Assembly: GCA_936914845.1 (NCBI GenBank)
Contig: CAKZGE010000005.1
Span: 1 to 64,000 of the forward strand
DNA: 64,000 nucleotides
Origin: an uncultured Chloracidobacterium sp.
GTDB lineage: Bacteria > Acidobacteriota > Blastocatellia > Pyrinomonadales > Pyrinomonadaceae
Direction of reading: 5' to 3'
Part shown: positions 55,814 through 63,791 of the stretch, piece by piece
Layout: every line of letters starts with the position of its first letter
How positions within the stretch are numbered: the first letter of the stretch is position 1
Notes under the pieces: model-generated
What the model was told of the DNA's origin: nothing
The model's database searches: none
Seen by the model: only the letters and a program-made list of their open reading frames with translations
Made by a program: the position numbers and the translations under genes

Positions 55814-56623
55814 CTAAAGCGGCTGAACACCGCCAATATTCGTCCATTTTCCGGCGATATTCATTAGTAGAATGTCATAGCAATGTTCTTCATCTCGACA
55901 ACCGTAAACATCTACGATATCAACTGTTCCATCTCCGTCAAGATCGGTCCAAATATCGTTTTGCGTTGAAAGATCATCTTTCGGATAGTGCCATATTTCT
56001 GTATTTATCCTAGAATTCCTCCAGTCTTTGATCTTTTTGGGAAGTGTTGCAAATAACACTTTAGTATCGGTTGTATTAATCGAAATCTTACTTCGTGATT
56101 GAATGACCGGAGCGATTGCAAAAGCTCCGCTCTCCAAATGCTCGCCGATCGTAGTTTTGCTGCATGTATTAAGCTTTGCGGATATATCCGATACAATTTC
56201 AACCGGAATTGTTCTCCATTCAGGCACTATTCCTTCAATTTTGTCATTGAAGTAAATTTTTGCTTTTCCGAGATAGCCGGCACAGTTCATCATATCAACC
56301 TCTACATACTTTCGCGGCTGGAAATCAGGTCGCTTTCCGGTTGCGTTGTCAGTTGCAAAATCCCAATGAAAATCTTCTATTTTCGATGCTTTTTTATCAA
56401 AGGAAATGCGACCTACCCATACAAGCGGATATTCAAGCTTGTAGGCAGACAGATCGAAAGGTTTTATATCTTGAGATGCGAGCTCGATGTTTGCATCAGA
56501 ACTGTTGTGAGGCGATTTAATATCCAAAATTTTTTCAGATGATGAATGGCTGCATGCTGACGAGGAAACAGACAAAATCAGTATAAAAAAAGCAGCTGTT
56601 ATATACATTCTTTGTGTCATCAT
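55814..56623 (-). CDS. DGDG lipoprotein family member (paralog B)
   Basis: A 269-residue lipoprotein from ATG 56623 (a TTG start seven codons earlier overlaps the previous stop). The signal ends SVSSSAC. The mature part contains LVWVGRISFDKKAS, VEVDMMNCAGYLGKAKIYFND, then IWTDLDGDGTVDIVDVYGC and GKWTNIG. The C-terminal fragment at 53503 is closest to this copy. Third in the order of transcription of the tandem family. Confidence 0.73.
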   Translation of the reverse strand: MMTQRMYITAAFFILILSVSSSACSHSSSEKILDIKSPHNSSDANIELASQDIKPFDLSAYKLEYPLVWVGRISFDKKASKIEDFHWDFATDNATGKRPDFQPRKYVEVDMMNCAGYLGKAKIYFNDKIEGIVPEWRTIPVEIVSDISAKLNTCSKTTIGEHLESGAFAIAPVIQSRSKISINTTDTKVLFATLPKKIKDWRNSRINTEIWHYPKDDLSTQNDIWTDLDGDGTVDIVDVYGCRDEEHCYDILLMNIAGKWTNIGGVQPL

Positions 56624-56640
56624 TATTTGATATTTTATGA

Positions 56641-57483
56641 TCAATCCTTCGAATCAAATCCGACCCAGATCTGCCTCCAAGTACCATTATTATTTCGTTG
56701 CAATGTACGTTGATATTGATAAGGGCGATTGCTTTCTGTGTAACTGTTTCTATTGACAGCGCGAATATTGAAAATGTCTATCTTCCCGTCGCCATCAGAA
56801 TCAAGCCAATTTTCAAAGTATTCTCTGGATTTCTTTGGATCGATCTTTTTTGGGAGCTCTGCAACTTTTAGCCATTCGTAAGGTATTTCCTGAATGATCG
56901 TATTCCAATCAGGATTCTTTATATTCTTGACAGTTTTTCTTTTGGTGTCAGATGGTGATATCAGGTAGATCTGGTTAGATAAATATTTGCGTTTAAAGCT
57001 GTCATTGGGGTCGTCAACACACTGCAGCATCTTTTCTTCAAGAGCATCTTGCGAGCTTTCCGGAAACGTTTCGGCTTTCCAAGTGCCTTGCTGTTCTCCG
57101 GTGTAAGTTACTTTCACCGTACCAAGATACTCGCTGCAATTCATCACATCCATTTCAACAGCAGAGCCGACAGCAGGAAGTTGAATGTTCATGCCTCTAT
57201 CCTGATTGTATTTAATCAATTCTTTTTCAGGGGTGATTCGCAATGTCGTCCGGTCGTCATTTGCCAAGTCTTTGAACGAAATTGAACCCCAAAGAACCAA
57301 AGACATTTGATCCGCCTTTTGAATTTCAGGGGTATTGCTGATTTTGAGTGGCAAACTCATTTGGTTTTGTGAGAACGAACTAGACGTACAGCTGTTCGAA
57401 AATAACAACAACCAGACCGAAACAATCACGGATAACCTTCTTTGAACTTTTTTATCTAAATTCGAGGTGATAATGGTCATCAT
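56641..57483 (-). CDS. DGDG lipoprotein family member (paralog C)
   Basis: A 280-residue lipoprotein from ATG 57483 (frame open to 57531). The signal is RRLSVIVSVWLLLFSNSC. The plan is as in its neighbours: LVLWGSISFKDLAND, VEMDVMNCSEYLGTVKVTYTG, IYLISPSDT, DWNTIIQEIPYEWLKVAELPKK, FENWLDSDGDGKIDIFNI and GTWRQIWVG. Of the four it is closest to paralog A. Its stop overlaps the possible TTG start of B. Confidence 0.73.
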   Translation of the reverse strand: MMTIITSNLDKKVQRRLSVIVSVWLLLFSNSCTSSSFSQNQMSLPLKISNTPEIQKADQMSLVLWGSISFKDLANDDRTTLRITPEKELIKYNQDRGMNIQLPAVGSAVEMDVMNCSEYLGTVKVTYTGEQQGTWKAETFPESSQDALEEKMLQCVDDPNDSFKRKYLSNQIYLISPSDTKRKTVKNIKNPDWNTIIQEIPYEWLKVAELPKKIDPKKSREYFENWLDSDGDGKIDIFNIRAVNRNSYTESNRPYQYQRTLQRNNNGTWRQIWVGFDSKD

Positions 57484-57559
57484 GTACTGTACCGCCGCCC
57501 GCGTCTTTCTTGACATAAGAAAATTCACCAACTCCTCAGTTCTGATGAATCATTGGTTT

Positions 57560-57722
57560 CTAATTCTTAGTATCCACAGTCTGCAAGATCTGCTTCCACC
57601 TGCCGTTTTTGAGTTTCAAAGTGCGATAATACACCCTCTTGTACTCTTCATTGACTGAGCGAAGTGTAATGATATCAACCGAGCCGTCGCCGGCAGCGGC
57701 CATCCAGTCGCAATGCACGTTT
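57560..57722 (-). pseudogene. C-terminal fragment of a DGDG lipoprotein
   Basis: Minus-strand reading gives CDWMAAAGDGSVDIITLRSVN, followed by KNGRWKQILQTVDTKN and a stop. The W.....GDG.VDI loop and the NGRW.QI end are the tail of the same family as A, B and C. The loop has lost its first Asp residues (AAAGDG), a sign of decay. No start codon is present. It sits between R2 and paralog C. Confidence 0.65.
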
Positions 57723-57731
57723 TACAAAATT

Positions 57732-58286
57732 TCATTTTCCTTTTGGACGAGGTTTATTTTCGAAATATACTTCACACATACCGGTCCATGGCGGATCATC
57801 CTGGCCGAAATCTTCGCGGCTGACCATTACTCGATAAACTCCGGTTTTGGTGAAGATTTTTTCGGGTTTTTTCCCGTCATCAACATTTGTTGAATTGTAA
57901 GCGGTTTCGCTATTAATTGTGATCTCGGACAGGTCTGTAAATGATTGATCATTCCACATTGGCTCGCTATTTTCTCCATAAAGAAAAAACCATTTGCTTC
58001 CATTCATTCGGCGTATCGCAGCATAGCGTCCATGCGGAACCTTCAATGAAACAGTTAAAACATCTCCGCGAAATAGCTTTTCCGGAGAACAGTTTTTTAT
58101 ATCACCGACATCTTCAAGTCCCTCTTCATTAGCCCTGTTTATCGGTGGAATTATTGGAATAGGACTAAAAGATGGCTCGATCGTTGCCAAACTTTGATAA
58201 CTGTTACTTGGTTGAGTTGATGAACAACCTAATAAGCAGAATAGACAATAGCCGATAAAGGTTAAACTTAAAACACTATTATTCAT
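57732..58286 (-). CDS. Lipoprotein R2
   Basis: A 184-residue lipoprotein from ATG 58286. The signal SLTFIGYCLFCLLGC ends in the lipobox LLGC. The mature protein has a Pro-rich linker and a domain beginning VGDIKNCSPEKLFRGDVLTVSLKVPHGRYAAIRRMNG, a beta-sandwich-like domain with an even number of cysteines. It is the intact paralog of R1. It starts 22 bases after the stop of the M15-like gene, as an immunity gene might. Confidence 0.78.
   Translation of the reverse strand: MNNSVLSLTFIGYCLFCLLGCSSTQPSNSYQSLATIEPSFSPIPIIPPINRANEEGLEDVGDIKNCSPEKLFRGDVLTVSLKVPHGRYAAIRRMNGSKWFFLYGENSEPMWNDQSFTDLSEITINSETAYNSTNVDDGKKPEKIFTKTGVYRVMVSREDFGQDDPPWTGMCEVYFENKPRPKGK
57828..58122 (-). repeat. 295-bp direct repeat, copy 2
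   Basis: Partner of 53730-54024; same orientation, same length, about 98% identical by eye. It lies inside R2. The sequence on the left of both copies (downstream in transcription) is a DGDG lipoprotein tail, so the duplicated unit included at least R plus one DGDG gene. Confidence 0.9.
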
Positions 58287-58308
58287 AGAAACTCTTCGGT
58301 TCTTTTTA

Positions 58309-59205
58309 TCATTTAAACTGGATGTGGATGTGTGGGGGATTATTCTCTTTTTTAGCGGTTCCACCTGTCACCTTGACAGCAATTTCTTTCATAATTGTTT
58401 GTTCCTGTGATGACATTCTAGCTACACCAGTAGCTATGTCAGGTTCAGTGGCAATATCAATACAGCCAGCTATCAGATGCTTAGAGATATACTCTTTTCT
58501 GTTAATCTGTAGTTGTATTGCATTAGTCATAGCCTGAACGATGCCTGCTCTATCTTTTCCCGTTTTTTGAGCTGCTCTTATTGATTCAAGTATTTCGTTG
58601 ATCAATTTGCGGTTTGGGTATTCTGAGAAAATCTTATCTCTAGGATATTTTATCCACATGGCATCAGCTTGACGAAAAGCGTCCCTTGTTCCGCTGTTGA
58701 CGTTAAATTTCTTACCGACTTTTTCAAAATAAAGTGGCCCGATCTTATCCAAAACGGCAATAGCATCCGCTTCGAGAACGATCCCAGCGTCGATTGTATA
58801 ATACGGATTCTCGCCGGGTTTCTTTGGTTTTGGTTTGGCAAGGTCGAGGGCGGTTTTTATTTTGACGCTGCGTGGTGATGTGGCGTTTCCGGGGTCTGTG
58901 ATTTTTAATATCTGTCCGATTCGGCGGATCAGGATGCTGCCATCCGGTGTCAGTACCAGGCTGTTAACGTTTTGCTGTGGAATGCTGTCAAGAATACCGC
59001 GGGCGACGTGAACAATGTCCGAGCTGGCAAAGCCCCGTGCTTGGAGCTGTGTCAAGACAGCATAAGCCACATTTGGACGGCCTGTTAGCGGATATTGTGC
59101 GGCTTCTGCGGCGAGTTCTCCGTGTTTAAGAGAATCAAAATAACCCAATAAACCGGAGCTATAATGCTTGTTGATGATCTCGTTGGCCAAAGCTATCAGA
59201 TCCAT
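58309..59205 (-). CDS. M15/VanY-like metallopeptidase-domain protein, no signal peptide
   Basis: A 298-residue protein. Residues 1 to about 75 are helical; a domain from about 135 to the end carries the motifs of the DD-peptidase (Hedgehog-like) fold. These are SGTRDAFRQADAMW (residues 171-184, with R174 and Q179), SKHLIAGCID (241-250), with Ser, His and Asp at the same spacing as the SxHxxGxAxD zinc motif, and the C-terminal HIHIQF (His292, His294). Such enzymes cut peptidoglycan peptides. There is no signal peptide, so export would need a secretion machine or lysis. I recall similar domains in cargo of contractile injection systems. It heads the lipoprotein array. Confidence 0.75.
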   Translation of the reverse strand: MDLIALANEIINKHYSSGLLGYFDSLKHGELAAEAAQYPLTGRPNVAYAVLTQLQARGFASSDIVHVARGILDSIPQQNVNSLVLTPDGSILIRRIGQILKITDPGNATSPRSVKIKTALDLAKPKPKKPGENPYYTIDAGIVLEADAIAVLDKIGPLYFEKVGKKFNVNSGTRDAFRQADAMWIKYPRDKIFSEYPNRKLINEILESIRAAQKTGKDRAGIVQAMTNAIQLQINRKEYISKHLIAGCIDIATEPDIATGVARMSSQEQTIMKEIAVKVTGGTAKKENNPPHIHIQFK

Positions 59206-59297
59206 GTGGAAGTGTCCTCCAAGCGTAAAGATGTGACATTAGACGAAAATGAAAATAGATTTTGCAGACGGCGGGCAATTTATTTTAATAGTGCGGT

Positions 59298-59332
59298 AAA
59301 AAAAGGGCCGGGCACATGCGGTGCCTCGACCC
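59298..59332 (-). terminator. Intrinsic terminator after the BON gene
   Basis: On the minus strand GGGTCG-A-GGCAC pairs with GTGCC-CGGCCC around the loop CGCAT, and is followed by seven T residues. A strong rho-independent terminator for the BON lipoprotein gene, which ends 28 bases upstream. Confidence 0.88.
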
Positions 59333-59360
59333 CATTGCTAAACATCTCGGGAAAGAGCAT

Positions 59361-59879
59361 CTAGCGTTTGTTGGTGTTGCTGTTGGCGGCGGTATTGCCG
59401 TTGACCATCTGGTTCGTCATCGAATCATTGGCCTTGATCTGCAATTCGTTCTTTACGCCTTTTTGGCCTTCGATGCCTTTGGCAACGGTTTCAGCCTCAG
59501 TTTTTTGAGCGGCCGAAGCAACCGTTCCCTTCAGCGTGATCACATCATTGACCACATCGACATTAATGGTCGAATCGCGAAGGTTGTCAGCAGCGGCCAA
59601 TGCAGTTTTGGTTTTGAACCACAACCAGCTGTCGTTGACGCCCTGGCCGATGGTGCTAGAGCCTTTCTCGCGTTCATATTCGGCGCGATCGCGGTCGTAA
59701 TCCTCTCTGCTGACATTGGAATTCGAACGGTGTACGGGCGTCGCCGAGTTTGCCGGGGCAATAACTACATTTGCATTGTTGACCGTCCGTGTGTTGTTCG
59801 CCGTGTTGTTAGCGGCCGGGCCGCATGCGGTGACCGCGGCCGCCGCAATAGCTGTCAGAAGTGCGTTTCGAATTAACAT
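59361..59879 (-). CDS. BON domain lipoprotein
   Basis: A 172-residue protein from ATG 59879, preceded by AGGAGA; the longer frame lacks support. The signal MLIRNALLTAIAAAAVTAC ends in a lipobox. After an Asn-rich linker comes one BON domain (SWLWFKTKTALAAADNLRDSTINVDVVNDVITLKGTVASAAQKTEAETVAKGIEGQKGVKNEL), which binds phospholipid or outer-membrane surfaces in relatives such as OsmY. The C terminus is Asn-rich again. Probably a stress or envelope protein. Confidence 0.88.
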   Translation of the reverse strand: MLIRNALLTAIAAAAVTACGPAANNTANNTRTVNNANVVIAPANSATPVHRSNSNVSREDYDRDRAEYEREKGSSTIGQGVNDSWLWFKTKTALAAADNLRDSTINVDVVNDVITLKGTVASAAQKTEAETVAKGIEGQKGVKNELQIKANDSMTNQMVNGNTAANSNTNKR

Positions 59880-60010
59880 AATTTTTCCTGTCTCCTCATA
59901 AAAGGTCGAGTGTACCAATTGATTACACCCGCCAATAACATCGTGTGAATGCAATGCCTATTCCAAAGCGGTCTGCGTCCGGCGGCAAAGCATTTAAATG
60001 GCAAAAAGGT

Positions 60011-60039
60011 TTGACACTCTTGGGATAAATCAATATTAT
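60011..60039 (+). promoter_or_regulatory. Sigma-70 promoter of ffh
   Basis: TTGACA (60011-60016), a 17-base spacer, then TATTAT (60034-60039). This is close to the sigma-70 consensus and lies 37 bases before the ffh start. It probably drives the ffh-rpsP-khpA-rimM-trmD-rplS-rnhB operon. Confidence 0.8.
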
Positions 60040-60075
60040 TTATAGTTTCGACTGTTTCAGCCGAAGTGTGTCTAT

Positions 60076-61572
60076 ATGTTCGATTCGCTGTCCGACAAAC
60101 TTAAGAGATCGCTGAAGAATCTGCGCGGCCAGGGCAAATTAACGCCTGAGCACGTCGATGCTGCCTTGCGCGAGATCCGGATGGCTCTGCTTGAGGCTGA
60201 CGTTAATTACAAGGTCGCCAAAGAGTTTGTTGAAGCGGTCCGTGCCAAGGCCGAAGGCCAAGAAGTTTGGCAAGACCTAAAACCGCACGAACAGGTCGTT
60301 AAGATCGTCTATGATGAATTGGTCGCTTTGATGGGCGGCACTTCGTCACGGCTCGTCTTTACAAAGCAGGTCCCGAACGTGGTGATGATCGTCGGACTGC
60401 AGGGTTCGGGCAAAACGACATCGACCGGAAAGATATCGAAATGGTTGACGGACAATCAGGAGCGCAAGCCGCTGTTGGTTTCGGTGGACGTTTACCGTCC
60501 GGCAGCTCGAGAGCAGCTGCGGGTGGTCGGCGGTGCCGTCGGCGTGCCGGTCTATCAGGATAAAGAGACCAACGACCCGATGACGCTGGTGCGCGGAGCG
60601 GTCAAGTACGCGCAGGAAATGGGCTTTGACACGCTGATGATCGATACGGCCGGGCGGCTGCATATCGATGATGAGCTGATGGTCGAGCTGGAGCAGATCA
60701 AGGCGGAAACGCGACCGGTCGAAGTGCTCTTCGTGGCAGACGCCATGACCGGCCAAGATGCGGTCCGGTCCGCCGAAGTTTTTCATGAACGGATCGGCAT
60801 CACCGGTGTCGTATTGACGAAAATGGATGGCGACGCCCGCGGCGGGGCCGCCCTTTCGATCAAACAGGTGATCGGCCAGCCGGTGAAGTTTGTCGGCGTA
60901 GGCGAAAAATACGACGCCATTGAACCTTTTTATCCGGAACGGATCGCTCAGCGTATTCTAGGCATGGGCGATGTGCTTTCGCTGATCGAAGAGGTTCAGG
61001 GAAAGATCGACGAAAAAGAAGCCCAGGAACAGCTGGCGAAAATGACGCGTAACCAATTTACGCTCGAAGATTTTCGCAACCAGTTGGGACAATTCAAAAA
61101 GCTCGGTTCGATGTCAAAGCTGATGAAAATGCTGCCGGAACAGATGACCGGCGGGCTTCAGCTTTCGGATGAACAATCGGCAGAGGTCGATCATCAAATG
61201 AAGCGGACCGAAGCGATCATCGATTCGATGACAAAGGCCGAACGGCAAGACCACAAGATATTGGACGCCAGCCGCAAAACGCGGGTCGCGGGCGGTTCCG
61301 GCACGACGATCGCAGAGGTCAATCAACTGCTTCGCCAATATGAGCAGATGAAAAAGATGATGGCACAGATGAACCGCGGCGGATTGCTCGGTGGTTTGGG
61401 CCGCAAAATGATGGGCGGTTTGGCCGGCGGGCTTGGCGGAATGCTGGGCGGCGGCGGCGATATCGGCGGGCTAGGCGGGCTTTTAGGAAGCGGCGGCCCC
61501 GAAACATTTAATGACGGCGATGACGGATCGTCGCGCATAAGAAAGAAAAAACGGCATAAAAAACGCCGTTAA
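60076..61572 (+). CDS. ffh: Signal recognition particle protein
   Basis: A 498-residue Ffh, the GTPase of the SRP that targets nascent membrane proteins to the inner membrane. The N and G domains show MIVGLQGSGKTTSTGKIS (P-loop 107-115), DVYRPAAREQL, LMIDTAGR and VLTKMDGDARGGAALS. The methionine-rich M domain follows, with SKLMKMLPEQM. The end is unusual: a stretch of Gly-rich repeats (LGGLGRKMMGGLAGG and so on) and a very basic RKKKRHKKRR terminus. The standard length is about 450. The next gene is rpsP, 11 bases away. Confidence 0.97.
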   Translation: MFDSLSDKLKRSLKNLRGQGKLTPEHVDAALREIRMALLEADVNYKVAKEFVEAVRAKAEGQEVWQDLKPHEQVVKIVYDELVALMGGTSSRLVFTKQVPNVVMIVGLQGSGKTTSTGKISKWLTDNQERKPLLVSVDVYRPAAREQLRVVGGAVGVPVYQDKETNDPMTLVRGAVKYAQEMGFDTLMIDTAGRLHIDDELMVELEQIKAETRPVEVLFVADAMTGQDAVRSAEVFHERIGITGVVLTKMDGDARGGAALSIKQVIGQPVKFVGVGEKYDAIEPFYPERIAQRILGMGDVLSLIEEVQGKIDEKEAQEQLAKMTRNQFTLEDFRNQLGQFKKLGSMSKLMKMLPEQMTGGLQLSDEQSAEVDHQMKRTEAIIDSMTKAERQDHKILDASRKTRVAGGSGTTIAEVNQLLRQYEQMKKMMAQMNRGGLLGGLGRKMMGGLAGGLGGMLGGGGDIGGLGGLLGSGGPETFNDGDDGSSRIRKKKRHKKRR

Positions 61573-61583
61573 TTGGAGAAACT

Positions 61584-61829
61584 ATGTTAGCAATCAGTCT
61601 TATGAGAATGGGCGCAAAAGGCAAACCTTTTTACCGCCTTGTGGTCAAAGAAAAACGTTCGAAACGCGATGGTAAATACATCGAAAATTTGGGAACGTAC
61701 AATCCGATGACGAATCCGGCCGAGGTCGTTCTGAAACACGAACGCATTCAGCACTGGATCGGCGTCGGGGCACAGCCGACCGAAACTGTCGCCAGCCTGA
61801 TCAAGAACAATCCGGCCGTGGCCGAATAA
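61584..61829 (+). CDS. rpsP: 30S ribosomal protein S16
   Basis: An 81-residue S16, standard length. It opens MLAISLMRMGAKGKPFYRLVVKEKRSKRDGKYIENLGTYNP, which is diagnostic. It has AATTGGAGAAAC before the ATG. It belongs to the conserved ffh-rpsP-khpA-rimM-trmD-rplS group. Confidence 0.97.
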   Translation: MLAISLMRMGAKGKPFYRLVVKEKRSKRDGKYIENLGTYNPMTNPAEVVLKHERIQHWIGVGAQPTETVASLIKNNPAVAE

Positions 61830-61859
61830 TTAAAGGCGGCAAAGGGTGCCGCAGGCGAA

Positions 61860-62093
61860 ATGAAAGAAGCTGTAGAAAAGATCGTAAAGGCCCTGGTGGC
61901 AAATCCGGATGATGTTGTCGTCGAAGAAAGCGGCGACGGCAAGAACGTTCGGATCAGCGTAAGCGTAGGGCCGGACGACATGGGGCGCTTGATCGGCCGC
62001 GAAGGCCGCACGGTCAAGGCCATCCGCAGCCTTTTGTTTTTTGCCGGCCATAAACAGGGAAAGCGATTCCAGCTTGACCTAATGGAAGATTGA
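61860..62093 (+). CDS. khpA: KH domain RNA-binding protein
   Basis: A 77-residue single KH domain protein. VSVGPDDMGRLIGREGRTVKAIRSLLFFAG carries the GxxG loop (GREG) that binds RNA. KhpA-type proteins in other bacteria act with KhpB on mRNAs and cell envelope growth. Located between rpsP and rimM as usual. Its stop lies nine bases before the likely rimM start. Confidence 0.95.
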   Translation: MKEAVEKIVKALVANPDDVVVEESGDGKNVRISVSVGPDDMGRLIGREGRTVKAIRSLLFFAGHKQGKRFQLDLMED

Positions 62094-62101
62094 TCCGGAA
62101 T

Positions 62102-62614
62102 ATGGCGAGCGATCTGGTAGCCATCGCCAAGATCTCAAAGCCCCGCGGGTTAAAAGGCGAGGTAGTGGCGGATATTCTGACGGATCTTCCGGAGCGGTTT
62201 GCGGATACGGATAGCATATTGCTCGTCCGCGATGGAAGCGAGCCGCAGCACGCCGCGATCGAACGCTACTTTTTTCAGAAGGGGCGGATCGTTTTGAAAT
62301 TGGCGGGGATCGACACCATCGAAGCCGCAGAGGGATTGCGAGACGCCGAAATATGTGTCACCGAAGCGGAAACGGTACAGACGGGCGAAGACGAATTCTT
62401 TGATTGGCAGCTCGAAGGATGTCAGGTGCAGCTGCCGGACGGTTCGAAGCTCGGCGAGGTCACAGCGGTGATGCGAACGGGCGGAACGGAATTGCTTGTC
62501 GTTCGGGGCGAACGCGAATATTTGATACCATTTGCCCGAGCTATATGCCCGGTGGTCGATGTCGAAACTCGGGTAATAAAGATCGATCCGCCGGAAGGGC
62601 TTTTGGACCTTTAG
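62102..62614 (+). CDS. rimM: Ribosome maturation factor RimM
   Basis: A 170-residue RimM from ATG 62102; a TTG at 62090 would overlap the khpA stop. It has LVAIAKISKPRGLKGEVVADILTDLPERF at the N terminus, and DEFFDWQLEGCQVQLPDGSKLGEVTAVMRTGGTELLVVRGEREYLIPFARAICPVVDVETRVIKIDPPEGLLDL, the PRC-barrel end. It assists maturation of the 30S head by binding S19. Between khpA and trmD. Confidence 0.95.
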   Translation: MASDLVAIAKISKPRGLKGEVVADILTDLPERFADTDSILLVRDGSEPQHAAIERYFFQKGRIVLKLAGIDTIEAAEGLRDAEICVTEAETVQTGEDEFFDWQLEGCQVQLPDGSKLGEVTAVMRTGGTELLVVRGEREYLIPFARAICPVVDVETRVIKIDPPEGLLDL

Positions 62615-62644
62615 GGTGCTCGAGGCGTTTTTGACGGCTTTGAC

Positions 62645-63367
62645 ATGCGAATCGATGTTCTGACAATTTTCCCCGAATTTTTCGGGCAGGTCTTTGATTT
62701 TGGAATAATCCGGCGGGCGAAGAAATTCGGCATTGTCGAGGTGAATGTTCACGACATCCGCGAATTTGCAACGGACAAGCATCGGATGACCGACGACCGT
62801 CCTTTTGGCGGCGGCGACGGCATGGTGATGAAGCCGGAACCGATATTTGCCGCGATCGAAGCGATGATCGGCACAACGGCCCGGGATGAATACCCGAGCG
62901 GTACGCGCGTCGTTCTCCTTTCGCCGCAGGGAAAACAGTTGAAACAGGCGCGTGTCCGCGAATTGGCCGACCAAGCTCAGCACATTGTAATGATCTGCGG
63001 GCGATACGAGGGAGTGGACGAACGTGTCAACGAAGCCTTGGTGACGGATGAGATATCGATCGGCGATTATGTGTTGTCGGGCGGAGAGCCGGCGGCGATA
63101 GTGTTGGCGGATGCCGTGATAAGACTGTTGCCGGACGCTTTGGGAAGCAGTACCTCGGCGAAAAATGATTCTTTCTCGGCCGGATTGCTGGATTGCCCTC
63201 ATTATACGCGGCCAGCCGAATTTAACGGTATGAAGGTGCCGGAGGTGCTTTTGAGCGGTGACCACGCCGAGATCGAAAAATGGCGGTTTGAAAAGGCGCT
63301 GGAAAAGACAAAGATCTTTAGGAAAGACATTTTAGAATTAAAAGGAGAAAATGGTGAATGTGAGTAA
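62645..63367 (+). CDS. trmD: tRNA (guanine-N1)-methyltransferase
   Basis: A 240-residue knotted methyltransferase that makes m1G37 in tRNA and guards the reading frame. Diagnostic are MRIDVLTIFPEFF, HRMTDDRPFGGGDGMVMKPEP, MICGRYEGVDERV and IGDYVLSGGEPAAIVLADAVIRLLP. Normal length and operon position. Confidence 0.97.
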   Translation: MRIDVLTIFPEFFGQVFDFGIIRRAKKFGIVEVNVHDIREFATDKHRMTDDRPFGGGDGMVMKPEPIFAAIEAMIGTTARDEYPSGTRVVLLSPQGKQLKQARVRELADQAQHIVMICGRYEGVDERVNEALVTDEISIGDYVLSGGEPAAIVLADAVIRLLPDALGSSTSAKNDSFSAGLLDCPHYTRPAEFNGMKVPEVLLSGDHAEIEKWRFEKALEKTKIFRKDILELKGENGECE

Positions 63368-63401
63368 GGCAAAAGCTTGCTGACCTCTGGCCGACAAAAC
63401 A

Positions 63402-63770
63402 ATGAATCGTTTAGATAGTATTGAAACAGCTCAATTGCGGGACAATATCCCGTCGTTCCAAGCCGGCGACAGCGTAAAAGTGCACGTCCGCATCAAAGAA
63501 GGAAATAAAGAGCGTATTCAGGTGTTCGAAGGCGTGGTGATAGCCCGCAAACATGGCGGCATTCGCGAAACGGTCACGGTTCGCAAGATCAGCTTCGGCA
63601 TCGGCGTCGAGCGTATCTTTCCGCTGCACGCGACGGTCATCGACCATATCGACGTAGTTCGCCGCGGTAAGGTCCGCCGTGCAAAGCTTTATTATTTGCG
63701 TGATCTACGCGGTAAAGCGGCCCGCATCAAAGAACGCGATACACGCAGCAAGACCAAGGGTGCCAAATAG
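63402..63770 (+). CDS. rplS: 50S ribosomal protein L19
   Basis: A 122-residue L19. It has DNIPSFQAGDSVKVHVRIKEGNKERIQVFEGVVIARKHGGIRETVTVRKISFGIGVERIFPLHATVIDHIDVVRRGKVRRAKLYYLRDLRGKAARIKE, covering the whole family signature. The end is basic. It follows trmD and precedes rnhB, the common order. Confidence 0.97.
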   Translation: MNRLDSIETAQLRDNIPSFQAGDSVKVHVRIKEGNKERIQVFEGVVIARKHGGIRETVTVRKISFGIGVERIFPLHATVIDHIDVVRRGKVRRAKLYYLRDLRGKAARIKERDTRSKTKGAK

Positions 63771-63791
63771 CATCCGGGAGAGTTTCTGGAA

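Noticed and set aside
53715..58364. The DGDG motif proteins as calcium-binding dockerins of a cellulosome-like system
   Set aside because: There is only one Asp loop per protein, the loop is at the very end, and no cohesin or glycoside hydrolase gene is in the window.
48140..59205. A prophage, insertion sequence or CRISPR array in the accessory block
   Set aside because: I see no transposase, integrase, phage structural gene, terminal inverted repeat with target duplication, or array of regular short repeats. The repeats are RHS core pieces and lipoprotein gene segments.
62150..63265. A 371-residue open frame on the minus strand across rimM and trmD
   Set aside because: It is antisense to two clear housekeeping genes and its translation has no recognisable domain.
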